A stretch of 64,000 nt of DNA, from positions 360,749-424,748 of the forward strand of contig NZ_JAAQPH010000002.1 of the NCBI RefSeq assembly GCF_011683915.1, written 5' to 3'. The position numbers and the translations under genes are program-made. Below are positions 8,777 through 16,637 of the stretch, one piece after another (position 1 is the first letter of the stretch; each line of letters starts with the position of its first letter). Origin of the DNA: Pelagibius litoralis. Lineage in GTDB: Bacteria; Pseudomonadota; Alphaproteobacteria; Kiloniellales; Kiloniellaceae. Under the pieces are notes generated by a model. It was given only the letters and a program-made list of their open reading frames with translations, had not been told where the DNA came from and searched no databases.

Positions 8777-9208
8777 ATGAGAGACCTGGACATTACGGAG
8801 GTGGCAAAGCGCTCTGCCGTGCCTGCCTCGACGCTGCGATACTATGAGGAGAAGGGGCTGATCGTTTCCATCGGCAGGCGGGGCTTGCGCCGTCTGTTCG
8901 ATCCCGGCGTGCTGGAACGGCTGGCACTGATCGCGCTGGGGCGGGCCGCCGGCTTTTCGCTCGACGAGATCGCGGTCATGTTCGCACCGGATGGACAGCC
9001 GTGCATCGACCGGCAGATGCTCACGGAAAAGGCGGAGGAGTTGGACGTGACAATCCGCAAACTCAGCGCCATGCGTGACGGCCTGCGGCACGCCGCCGCC
9101 TGTCCGGTGCCAAGCCATATGGAGTGCCCGACCTTTCGCCGCCTGCTGCGGGCTGCCGCGTCGGGCGCTATAAGAACGCCAGGGAAGTCGGTTCCGCAGC
9201 AGCGGTAA
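8777..9208 (+). CDS. MerR family transcriptional regulator
   Basis: This 143-residue protein has an N-terminal winged-helix domain (ITEVAKRSAVPASTLRYYEEKGLI, about 5-28), the DNA-contact wing RRGLRRLF and a coiled-coil dimer helix. The C-terminal effector segment holds ACPVPSHMECP, a Cys-X7-Cys pair, not the CX2CXCX5C iron-sulphur cluster of SoxR. The ATG at 8777 follows AATAGG. It lies divergently next to a SoxR-box-like operator and most likely activates the methyltransferase/DUF2938 operon. The inducer is unknown. Confidence 0.85.
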   Translation: MRDLDITEVAKRSAVPASTLRYYEEKGLIVSIGRRGLRRLFDPGVLERLALIALGRAAGFSLDEIAVMFAPDGQPCIDRQMLTEKAEELDVTIRKLSAMRDGLRHAAACPVPSHMECPTFRRLLRAAASGAIRTPGKSVPQQR

Positions 9209-9212
9209 GACA

Positions 9213-9230
9213 GGCTTTGCCGGCAAAGCC
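9213..9230 (+). terminator. weak hairpin after the MerR gene
   Basis: GGCTTTGC-CG-GCAAAGCC forms a perfect 8-bp stem five bases after the MerR stop codon. There is no T-run, so termination here is uncertain. Confidence 0.35.
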
Positions 9231-9339
9231 GGGCCGCCAATCGCCGAACTGAAGGCTGGTTATCGGCGAAGGCAGTTATAGCGTGGCATCGCGGGACCCG
9301 CGGCGGATACCTTCGAACATCTCTGCCTAACACCGAGAG

Positions 9340-9429
9340 TGGCGGATGGGGTGGGATTCGAACCCACGAGACGCTCTCACGCCTGCCGGTTTTCAAGACC
9401 GGTGCCTTCAACCGCTCGGCCACCCATCC
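9340..9429 (-). tRNA. tRNA-Ser (anticodon TGA)
   Basis: The reverse strand folds as a class II tRNA. The acceptor GGATGGG pairs with CCCATCC, with discriminator G and an encoded CCA at 9340-9342. The D-arm is GCCGAGCGGTTGAAGGC. The anticodon loop CTTGAAA carries TGA in the stem CCGGT/ACCGG. There is a long variable arm, and the T-arm is GTGGGTTCGAATCCCAC. It reads UCA and UCN serine codons. Confidence 0.95.
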
Positions 9430-9671
9430 ATCGCGCCTGCCAGGGGGCAAAACCCCCGCGGCCACCGGTTCTAAGCGGCCTGGGAATGAAAGGCAAGCGG
9501 CGGCACTCCGCCATGGTGGGACGTGGTCCTGGTTGGGGCGGGTCGTGAGGGTCGCCTACCGATGAGGGAAGAAGGCAAATTCCTGCAACCGTGTGGTTGT
9601 TGCGGCTCGGCGCATCTCGCGGCACACTCCCGCTTCGGTTCAGTCATAAAAAGACGGTAGGGGAAGCTATC

Positions 9672-10868
9672 ATGGGGAAATCGAACAAGAATCAGCCGAA
9701 GGGGCTTTCCCGGCGGAGCGTTCTGGCCGCCGGCACGGCAGCCGCCGGTCTGGCGGCGCTGCCGGGTCTCACAACGGCGGTGCGGGCCGCCGATGCGGTC
9801 AAGGTCGGCGCGGTGCTGCCGTTCAGCGGCGGGTTGGAGCTCTTCGGCAACCAGGCCAAGCTGGGCATCGATCTGGCGGTGAAGGAGATCAACGATGCCG
9901 GCGGCATCATGGGCCAGCCGCTGGAGGTTCTCTACGAAGACAACAAGACCGATCCCAAGACCTCGGTGGAGAAGACGACCAAGCTGATCCGCGGCGACGG
10001 CGTGGTGGCCCTGACAGGGCCGATCACCTCCAATGCCCGCGATGCCATGACGGCGACGGTCAAGCGGCTGAAAACGCCGTTGCTCTATGCCACCAACTAC
10101 GAGGGCGGAGCCTGCGACCGCTATCTCTTCTCCTTCAACACCGTGCCGAACCAGGAACTGGCAAAACTGCTGCCCTACCTTCAGGAGAATGTCGGCGGCA
10201 GCACCTACATGTTCGGCGCCGACTACGTCTGGCCGCAGAAGATGTTCGATGCCGCCAGAACCCTTGTCGAAGGGCAGGGCGGCTCGGTCGCCGGTGTGGA
10301 GTTCACCCCCTGGGGCGTGAAGGAGTTCGCGCCGGTCATCCGCCGGATTGCCGACAGCGGCGCCAAGACACTGTTGTTCGCACTGCCGGGCGGCGACGGG
10401 ATCACCTTTATCAAGCAGGCCGAAGCCTTCGGGCTGTTCGAGAAGGTAACCGTGGGTTTCCTCGGCTTTGCCGAAACCTACCTCGGCGCTTTCGGCCCGG
10501 GCGGGGGGCAGAACATGTGGGTGACGGTACCCTTCGTCGCCTCCAACGAAAGCCCGGGGGTGAAGGACTTCGTTGCCCGCATTCGCGCTTCGGCTGGGGA
10601 CAGCGTGCCGATTTCGCACTATGTGATGACCCACTACAACGCCATCAACGCCCTGCGCGATGCCCTGGTGCGCCAGGGCACGGTCAGCCGCGAGGCGGTC
10701 GTCGACGGGCTGGAAGGCCTGATCGTGGCATCGCCGGCGGGTCCGGTGACCATCGGCGCCGCCGATCACCACGTCACCCTGCCGATGTTCCTGGCAAAGA
10801 CCGAAGGCGACGGGCTGAAGACCGTCCAGGATCTCGGGCGTCTGGCACCGGAAGCCGGCTGCAGCTAA
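9672..10868 (+). CDS. branched-chain/urea-type ABC transporter substrate-binding protein
   Basis: This is a periplasmic type I binding protein of about 398 residues. A twin-arginine-like signal (SRRSVLAAGTAAAGLAALPG) is followed by the family start VKVGAVLPFSGGLELFGNQAKLGIDLAV. The ATG at 9672 is the first Met before that signal and follows a GGGGAAG ribosome site. It heads a six-gene co-directional unit with a hydrolase, two ATPases and two permeases. The ATPases and permeases look closer to the urea/short-amide (Urt) branch than to Liv, so a small amide or ureide ligand is a reasonable inference only. Confidence 0.88.
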   Translation: MGKSNKNQPKGLSRRSVLAAGTAAAGLAALPGLTTAVRAADAVKVGAVLPFSGGLELFGNQAKLGIDLAVKEINDAGGIMGQPLEVLYEDNKTDPKTSVEKTTKLIRGDGVVALTGPITSNARDAMTATVKRLKTPLLYATNYEGGACDRYLFSFNTVPNQELAKLLPYLQENVGGSTYMFGADYVWPQKMFDAARTLVEGQGGSVAGVEFTPWGVKEFAPVIRRIADSGAKTLLFALPGGDGITFIKQAEAFGLFEKVTVGFLGFAETYLGAFGPGGGQNMWVTVPFVASNESPGVKDFVARIRASAGDSVPISHYVMTHYNAINALRDALVRQGTVSREAVVDGLEGLIVASPAGPVTIGAADHHVTLPMFLAKTEGDGLKTVQDLGRLAPEAGCS

Positions 10869-10901
10869 TCTGACGGCGTCCCAGTAGCGAGGAGGGAGAC
10901 C

Positions 10902-11645
10902 ATGCCGGATAGCATCGACCTGCCCCATCTGACCCGGGAGATCGCCGCCGCGATGCCGGTTGTGCCTGTCGATCTTGTGTTGGGCCGGGAGAAAGTCGGC
11001 CTGGTCATTGTCGATGAGGTGAATGGCTTTGCGACCGTGGGGGCGGGCAACCTGGCGCCGCCGGCCCCCAACGCGCAGGTCAGCACCATGGTGGCGGAAA
11101 CCGACCGGCTGGCCAGGGCCTTCACCGCGAAGGACTGGAAAATCCTGGCCTTTCTGGACACTCACGTGCCGGGCAAGGCCGAGCCGCCTTATCCGCCGCA
11201 TTGCGAAGCGGGCACGGGCGAGGAAGAACTGGTGCCGGAACTGGCCTGGCTGGAGCAGGATGCCAACACCACCCTGGTGCGCAAGGACTGCATCAACGGC
11301 TTCGTCGGCGCGATCCGGCCGGACGGCAGCAACGCGGTGGTCGACTGGGTGAATGCGGGTGACCTGCAGCGTCTGCTGGTGGTCGGTATCTGCACCGATA
11401 TCTGCGTGATGGATTTCGTCCTGACGCTGCTGTCGGCGCGTAATCACGACCTTATGCCGAGCCTGAAGGACATCTCGGTCTATGCCGACGGCTGCTCAAC
11501 CTATGACCTGCCGCTTTCGGTGGCCGAGAGTCTGGGGCTTCCCGGGACGGCGGCGCATCCGCAGGACCTGTCCCATCACATGGGGCTCTACTTCATGGCC
11601 TCGCGCGGTGCCGAGATCGTCGGCAAAGTCACCATGGACACCTGA
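10902..11645 (+). CDS. isochorismatase-fold cysteine hydrolase (nicotinamidase/amidohydrolase-like)
   Basis: The 247-residue protein has the three catalytic positions of the isochorismatase superfamily: Asp38 in VIVDEVNGF, Lys128 in VRKDCINGF and Cys168 in GICTDICVMDF. Members hydrolyse nicotinamide, N-carbamoyl compounds, biuret or similar small amides. It is unusual in lying between the binding protein and the ATPases of an ABC importer, which suggests that it acts on the imported compound. The surrounding transporter type favours an amide substrate, but the exact one cannot be read from the sequence. Confidence 0.82.
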   Translation: MPDSIDLPHLTREIAAAMPVVPVDLVLGREKVGLVIVDEVNGFATVGAGNLAPPAPNAQVSTMVAETDRLARAFTAKDWKILAFLDTHVPGKAEPPYPPHCEAGTGEEELVPELAWLEQDANTTLVRKDCINGFVGAIRPDGSNAVVDWVNAGDLQRLLVVGICTDICVMDFVLTLLSARNHDLMPSLKDISVYADGCSTYDLPLSVAESLGLPGTAAHPQDLSHHMGLYFMASRGAEIVGKVTMDT

Positions 11646-11665
11646 GCCAGCATTATGAGTAAAGC

Positions 11666-12376
11666 GTGAGCGCACTCCTGGAAGTCGCCGGTCTCGAAAA
11701 AGATTTCGGCGGCGTCAGGGCGGCGGACGGGTTGAACCTGTCTCTCGAAGCCGGAGAGATGCTCTGCCTGATCGGGCCCAACGGCTGCGGCAAGACGACG
11801 TTTTTCAATCTCATTTCCGGGGCCGTTGCCGCTGACAACGGCAAGCTGCAATTCGATGGCGAGAGCCTGCGGGGACTGGAGCCTTACCAGATCGCCCGGC
11901 TCGGCATTCTGCGCAAGTTCCAGGTGCCTGGAATTTATCCGGATCTCACGGTGCGGGAGAATCTGCTGTTGGCGGCTGGCGGGCGGCCGGATGTCGTGGT
12001 GACCGACCTGGCCGAGCTGCTTGGTCTCGCACGTCTGTCGGACCGCGCGGAGGTTCAGGCAGGGGTGTTGGCCCATGGTGAAAAGCAATGGTTGGAAATC
12101 GTCATGGTGCTGGCGGGTCAGCCGCGTTTACTGCTCCTCGACGAGCCGACCAACGGCATGACCGCCGCAGAAACGGCGGCGACAGTGGCGCTCATCAAAG
12201 ACCTTCATCAGCGCTACGGCTGCGCCTTCATCGTCATCGAACATGACATGGGTTTCGTGCGCGAGCTTGACTGTGCCGTCGCCCTGATGCTGCAGGGTCG
12301 GATCCTGCGCCAGGGAAGCTTTGCAGAGTTGCAGGACGATCCCCTGGTGAAAGAAGCCTACCTGGGGCAGGCCTGA
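11666..12376 (+). CDS. ABC transporter ATP-binding protein (UrtD/LivG-like)
   Basis: This 236-residue ATPase has Walker A GPNGCGKTT, a signature region with HGEKQWLEI in place of LSGGQ, Walker B LLLLDEPTNGM and the switch His in VIEHDM. The degenerate HGEKQWLEI signature and the C-terminal AYLGQA are features of UrtD-type subunits of urea transporters. The start is GTG at 11666, 20 bases after the hydrolase stop. It pairs with the next ATPase to energise import. Confidence 0.87.
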   Translation: MSALLEVAGLEKDFGGVRAADGLNLSLEAGEMLCLIGPNGCGKTTFFNLISGAVAADNGKLQFDGESLRGLEPYQIARLGILRKFQVPGIYPDLTVRENLLLAAGGRPDVVVTDLAELLGLARLSDRAEVQAGVLAHGEKQWLEIVMVLAGQPRLLLLDEPTNGMTAAETAATVALIKDLHQRYGCAFIVIEHDMGFVRELDCAVALMLQGRILRQGSFAELQDDPLVKEAYLGQA

Positions 12377-12378
12377 TC

Positions 12379-13080
12379 ATGCTGCGGATCGACGGTCTGG
12401 TTTGCGGTTACGGTGGCAGCCAGGTGTTACGCGGCCTCGATTTGCAGATAGCGGCAGGCGAGAGCGTGGCGCTGCTTGGCCGCAACGGCATGGGCAAGAC
12501 CACCCTGCTGCGCGCGATCATGGGCCTGCTGCCGGCAAAGGCCGGCAAGCTGTGGTTCGACGACCGGCGGATCGACGGCACCAAGACCGAAGCCATTGCC
12601 AAGGCCGGCCTGGCCTTTGTGCCCCAAGGCCGCGAGATTTTCCCGGACCTGACGGTTGCGGAGAACCTGCAGCTCGGGGCCATGGGACGCCGTGGTCTGG
12701 GGGCGGGGATTCCGCAAGAGATCTTTCAGCGATTCCCGATTCTGGCCGAACGCTTGAAACAGAAGGGCGGCACGCTTTCCGGTGGCCAGCAACAACAGCT
12801 CGCCATCGGCCGCGCTTTGGCGGGACAGCCGAAGATGCTGCTGCTCGACGAACCCTCTGACGGCCTGCAGCCCTCCATCGTGACCGAAGTCGGCCGCGCC
12901 ATGCGCCGCGAGGTGGAAGAGCAGGGGCTGACCCTGATCACCGTGGAGCAGAATGTCGCGCTTGCCCTTGCCATCGCCGAGCGCTGCCTGTTCATCGAGA
13001 ACGGCATCCTGGTTGCGGAAACCAGTTCCGCGGCACTGCGTGCCGATGACAGCCTGATCCACCGGTACCTGGCGATCTAG
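12379..13080 (+). CDS. ABC transporter ATP-binding protein (UrtE/LivF-like)
   Basis: This 233-residue ATPase has Walker A GRNGMGKTT, signature LSGGQQQQLAIGRAL, Walker B MLLLDEPSDGLQPSIV and switch His replaced by Gln in TVEQNV, as is usual for UrtE and LivF subunits. The opening IDGLVCGYGGSQVLRGLDL is family-typical. It begins two bases after the preceding stop codon, so the two ATPases are translated together. Confidence 0.88.
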   Translation: MLRIDGLVCGYGGSQVLRGLDLQIAAGESVALLGRNGMGKTTLLRAIMGLLPAKAGKLWFDDRRIDGTKTEAIAKAGLAFVPQGREIFPDLTVAENLQLGAMGRRGLGAGIPQEIFQRFPILAERLKQKGGTLSGGQQQQLAIGRALAGQPKMLLLDEPSDGLQPSIVTEVGRAMRREVEEQGLTLITVEQNVALALAIAERCLFIENGILVAETSSAALRADDSLIHRYLAI

Positions 13081-13089
13081 GGAGCGGGT

Positions 13090-13950
13090 ATGGATCAGGC
13101 ACTGCTGCTTTTACTGGACGCTACCAACTATGTTCTGGTGATTGTCCTGGTCGCCATGGGCCTGGTGATCGTCTTCGGCCTGATGCGGGTCATCAATATG
13201 GCCCACGGTGAACTCTTCCTTCTGGGCGCCTATACCCTGGTTGTCCTGCAGCAGGCGGGCTTGCCCTATTGGCTGGGATTGCTCGCGGCGACCGTCTTTG
13301 TCGGTATGGTCGGCCTGCTGATGGAAGAGCTGGTGATCCGCCACATCTATCACCGCTTTCTCGATACAATTCTCGCCACCTGGGGCCTCTCCATCGCCAT
13401 CAAGCAGGCGGTGGTGCTGGTCTTCGGGCCGGGCGCGCAGTCCACCGCGGCCCCGATCACCGCCCAGGTGGAGATCTTCGGCGCCAGCTATCCGGCCTAT
13501 CGCCTGTTCATCATGGCGGTGGCGCTGCTGGTGGTGGCGGCGACCTTCTATCTTTTTTTCCGAACGCGCTTCGGCCTGGCGGCGCGGGCGGTGATCGCCA
13601 ACCGCTCCATGGCGGCCTGTCTTGGCATCCCGACACGCGCTTTCGACCGCATGACCTTTGCCTATGGGGCGGCGCTGGCGGGCCTGGCCGGGGCGGTCAT
13701 GGCCCCGATCATGTCTGTCGATCCACAGATGGGCCTCGGCTTTCTGATTCCGGCATTTCTGGCCATTCTGGTCGGTGGCGCCGGGCATCTTGCAGGGCCG
13801 GTTCTGGGCGCCGGCTTGATCGGGGCGACCGACAGCGTGACGGCCGGGCTCTGGTCGCCGGTCATGGCCCAGGTCGTAGTCTTTGCCATGGCCGTCATCG
13901 CGATCCGGATCTTTCCCAGCGGACTGCTTGGCCGCGGCGGATCGCGATGA
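13090..13950 (+). CDS. ABC transporter permease (UrtB/LivH-like)
   Basis: This 286-residue inner-membrane permease has about eight hydrophobic segments. It contains GLMRVINMAHGELFLLGAY and FLDTILATWGLSIAIKQ; the latter resembles the LETLLATWG block of UrtB. It follows the second ATPase after nine bases, with GGGAGCGGG as ribosome site. Its stop overlaps the next start as ATGA. Confidence 0.87.
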   Translation: MDQALLLLLDATNYVLVIVLVAMGLVIVFGLMRVINMAHGELFLLGAYTLVVLQQAGLPYWLGLLAATVFVGMVGLLMEELVIRHIYHRFLDTILATWGLSIAIKQAVVLVFGPGAQSTAAPITAQVEIFGASYPAYRLFIMAVALLVVAATFYLFFRTRFGLAARAVIANRSMAACLGIPTRAFDRMTFAYGAALAGLAGAVMAPIMSVDPQMGLGFLIPAFLAILVGGAGHLAGPVLGAGLIGATDSVTAGLWSPVMAQVVVFAMAVIAIRIFPSGLLGRGGSR

Positions 13951-14975
13951 GGCTCCCGGACCGCATTCTCGCCGACCGCCGTATCCGGATCGACGGGCTT
14001 GTCTGGGGCGCCTTCCTTGCCCTGCCGCTGGTCCTGGGGGAGTGGGAGGTCACCCAGATCGCGCAGTACCTGACCTACGGAATCTTCGCCATGAGCCTGG
14101 CGTTGATCTGGGGACAATGCGGGCTGATGAGTTTCGGCCACGCCGTCTTCTTCGGGCTCGGTGCCTATGCCATGAGCCTCTCCACCCTCGGGCTGCTGCC
14201 GGGCATGGAGGGCTGGACCAGCAGTTACCTGGGCATCGCTCTGGCCCTTGTCCTGCCGGCGGCCTTCGCCAATCTGCTTGGGCGCTTCCTGTTTTTCGGC
14301 CGGGGGCTGCAGGGCGCGCAACTGGCCATCGTGATGCTGGCGGTGGCCGTCATCGCCGAGCGCCTGATGTCACGCTGGTCCTATGCCGGCGGGATGAACG
14401 GCTTGATGTCGGTGCCGCCCTTGAATCTCGGTATTCTGGGCGCGGAGGTCGAGATCTTCGATCCCCTGCCGCTCTACTATCTGACCCTCGTTGCGGCGAT
14501 CCTGGTTTACGCCGGCTTGGAGGTCTTGGTGCGCTCACGCCGCGGCGTATTGCTTCGCGCTGTCGGCGACGACGAAACCCGCACTGCTTTCCTGGGGCAC
14601 AACACGCGGGCGGTGAAGCTGTGGGTCTTCACGCTTTCAGCCGCCGTCGCGGGCTTCGCTGGGGCGCTTTTCGTCACCCAGTTCGGTTTCGTTTCGCCGC
14701 CGCTCATCGGCTTCGGCCTCTCTACCGAGGTGTTGATCTGGGTGGCGCTGGGCGGCCGTCACGGGCTGTTGACCGCCTTCCTCGGCGCCATCGTCGTGCG
14801 TCTGGCCGAGAGCTTCCTGGCCGATCTTTTCGGCGATGGCTGGCTGCTCGGCCTCGGGCTTCTTTTCGTCCTTTGTGTCATTTTCCTGCCGCGCGGCCTT
14901 TTGGGCGAAGCTTATTGGCATCTTGTCCGGCCGCGAAGCCTATCGAACCCGGCGCAGGAATCGAAACAGCGATAG
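13947..14975 (+). CDS. ABC transporter permease (UrtC/LivM-like)
   Basis: This inner-membrane permease of 342 residues contains the family block IWGQCGLMSFGHAVFFGLGAYAMSL and the cytoplasmic loop VLLRAVGDDETRTAFLGHNTRAVKLWVF. The open frame extends far upstream inside the previous gene, but the ATG at 13947, overlapping the preceding TGA as ATGA, gives the proper N-terminus. It completes a full importer: binding protein, two permeases and two ATPases. Confidence 0.87.
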   Translation: MRLPDRILADRRIRIDGLVWGAFLALPLVLGEWEVTQIAQYLTYGIFAMSLALIWGQCGLMSFGHAVFFGLGAYAMSLSTLGLLPGMEGWTSSYLGIALALVLPAAFANLLGRFLFFGRGLQGAQLAIVMLAVAVIAERLMSRWSYAGGMNGLMSVPPLNLGILGAEVEIFDPLPLYYLTLVAAILVYAGLEVLVRSRRGVLLRAVGDDETRTAFLGHNTRAVKLWVFTLSAAVAGFAGALFVTQFGFVSPPLIGFGLSTEVLIWVALGGRHGLLTAFLGAIVVRLAESFLADLFGDGWLLGLGLLFVLCVIFLPRGLLGEAYWHLVRPRSLSNPAQESKQR

Positions 14976-15110
14976 TTTGGCATCCCTGCTTTGATTGGTT
15001 TTGCCGAATGAATGTCACTGTTCATAGCCCTGACCCATAGCCATGTTAGATCTTGGGTATGTGCAAACGGGCTGGGCGGGCGCACGGAATTCGACGAGAG
15101 GAAGACATTG

Positions 15111-16130
15111 ATGCCAAGCACAATGAAGGCCGCCGTCGTCACCGAGTTCGGAAAGCCGCTCGACATCCGCGATGTCGACAGGCCCGTGGTGCGCGATGGC
15201 AAGATTGTCGTAAAAATCGAAGCGAGCGGGGTCTGTCATACCGACCTGCACGCCGCCCAGGGAGACTGGCCGGTGAAACCATCGCCGCCCTTTATCCCCG
15301 GACACGAAGGGGTTGGGGTGGTGGCTGAGGTCGGCAAGGGCGTGACCGCGGTCAAGGAAGGCGACCGCGTGGGCGTCCCCTGGCTTCATACCGCATGCGG
15401 CCACTGCCGCCACTGCGTCGGCGGTTGGGAAACGCTCTGCGGGGAGCAGTCCAACACCGGCTACAGCGTCAACGGCGGATTCGCCGAATACGTGCTCGCC
15501 GACCCGAACTACGTCGGCCACCTTCCGGACCGGCTCGAATTTGCACCCAGCGCCCCGATCCTCTGTGCCGGCGTCACGGTCTACAAGGGCCTGAAGGAGA
15601 CGGAAGCCAAACCGGGGCAAACCGTAGCCGTGGTCGGGATCGGCGGTCTTGGCCATCTCGCGGTGCAGTACGCCAAGGCCATGGGCTTTCACGTCATCGC
15701 CGTTGATATCGCCGAAGATAAACTGAAGCTGGCCTCCGACTCAGGTGCCGACCAGGTCTTCAACGCGGCTGAAATGGATGTTGCTGCAGAGGTCGCAAAG
15801 GGAGGCGGTGTCGAAGGCGTGCTGGTGACGGCCGTGTCGCGCGAGTCTTTTCCTCAGGCTTTGGGCATGCTGGGCCGTGGCGGAACGATGAGCCTGATCG
15901 GCCTGCCGCCCGGCGGCTTCGAGTTGCCGATCTTCGAGGTCGTTCTGATGCGCAAGACCATTCGCGGCTCCATCGTCGGCACCCGCAACGACCTTGCCGA
16001 GGCGTTGCAGTTTGCCGCCGAAGGTAAGGTCGCATCGCACTTCTCTACTGACAGCCTGGATAACGTGAACGCCATCTTCTCACGCATGGAGCAGGGAAAA
16101 ATCAACGGCCGGGTCGTTATGGAGATCTAA
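15111..16130 (+). CDS. zinc-dependent alcohol dehydrogenase (AdhP-like, MDR superfamily)
   Basis: This 339-residue cytosolic oxidoreductase has catalytic zinc ligands Cys42 (GVCHTDLH) and His65 (PGHEGVG). The structural zinc lobe is Cys96, Cys99, Cys102 and Cys110 (CGHCRHCVGGWETLC). The NAD-binding motif is VGIGGLGHLAVQYAK. It interconverts primary alcohols and aldehydes. The ATG at 15111 follows GAGAGGAAG; a longer reading from 15012 lacks family similarity. It is monocistronic and its last 14 bases overlap the convergent methyltransferase gene. Confidence 0.9.
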   Translation: MPSTMKAAVVTEFGKPLDIRDVDRPVVRDGKIVVKIEASGVCHTDLHAAQGDWPVKPSPPFIPGHEGVGVVAEVGKGVTAVKEGDRVGVPWLHTACGHCRHCVGGWETLCGEQSNTGYSVNGGFAEYVLADPNYVGHLPDRLEFAPSAPILCAGVTVYKGLKETEAKPGQTVAVVGIGGLGHLAVQYAKAMGFHVIAVDIAEDKLKLASDSGADQVFNAAEMDVAAEVAKGGGVEGVLVTAVSRESFPQALGMLGRGGTMSLIGLPPGGFELPIFEVVLMRKTIRGSIVGTRNDLAEALQFAAEGKVASHFSTDSLDNVNAIFSRMEQGKINGRVVMEI

Positions 16131-16632
16131 GCGTCGCGCTGCGGCGTGGTGCTATCGCGTTTTCCTCGCAACGGATCCGGATTGCCAGAATGGCCGCATT
16201 GGCCAGAGAGAAGATCAGTGCGATCTCCCAGGCGCCGAAGGCGAGGGGCAGGACCAGGATCTCGCCTGCGACGATCAGATAGTTCGGGTGTCGCACAAAG
16301 CGGTAGGGACCCTTGCGCACCAGGGGCGCTGTCGGCAGCGTGATGATCCGCGTCGTCCAGTAGCGGCCCAGTGTTGCCAGCACCCAGACGCGCAATAGCT
16401 GCAGGATCAAAAAGGCGCCCAGAAGGAACCACTGCGGCTGGGTTTCCGGCGCTACGAAGAGAAGTATGGCCAACAGCCAGAGGCTGTGAAGGCCGACGAG
16501 CAGGGGGTAATGCCCGGCACCAACCTCGCGGCCGCCTTCGGCCAGCAGTTGGCGCGTATTGTGCCGGGCATAGACAAGCTCCGCCAGGCGCTGCACGGCG
16601 ACCAGTATCAGCACGGCCCACAGAATGCTCAT
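16117..16632 (-). CDS. isoprenylcysteine carboxyl methyltransferase family protein
   Basis: This 171-residue membrane protein has four or so hydrophobic segments and the C-terminal SAM-binding signature GPYRFVRHPNYL with a late RCEENA. Bacterial homologues beside type III polyketide synthases (for example Bacillus BpsB) O-methylate alkylpyrones. The gene lies five bases downstream of such a synthase on the same strand, so it probably modifies that product in the membrane. Confidence 0.82.
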   Translation of the reverse strand: MSILWAVLILVAVQRLAELVYARHNTRQLLAEGGREVGAGHYPLLVGLHSLWLLAILLFVAPETQPQWFLLGAFLILQLLRVWVLATLGRYWTTRIITLPTAPLVRKGPYRFVRHPNYLIVAGEILVLPLAFGAWEIALIFSLANAAILAIRIRCEENAIAPRRSATLRSP

Positions 16633-16637
16633 CGCTT

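Noticed and set aside
8777..9208. SoxR itself
   Set aside because: The operator resembles a SoxR box, but the four-cysteine iron-sulphur motif is missing from the protein.
9471..11447. 658-residue open frame on the minus strand
   Set aside because: It lies opposite to the well-supported binding-protein and hydrolase genes and has no recognisable motif. It is a shadow caused by high GC at third positions.
13269..13946. Upstream extension of the second permease gene
   Set aside because: It overlaps the first permease in another frame, and its translation lacks membrane segments. The ATG at 13,947 gives a normal permease.
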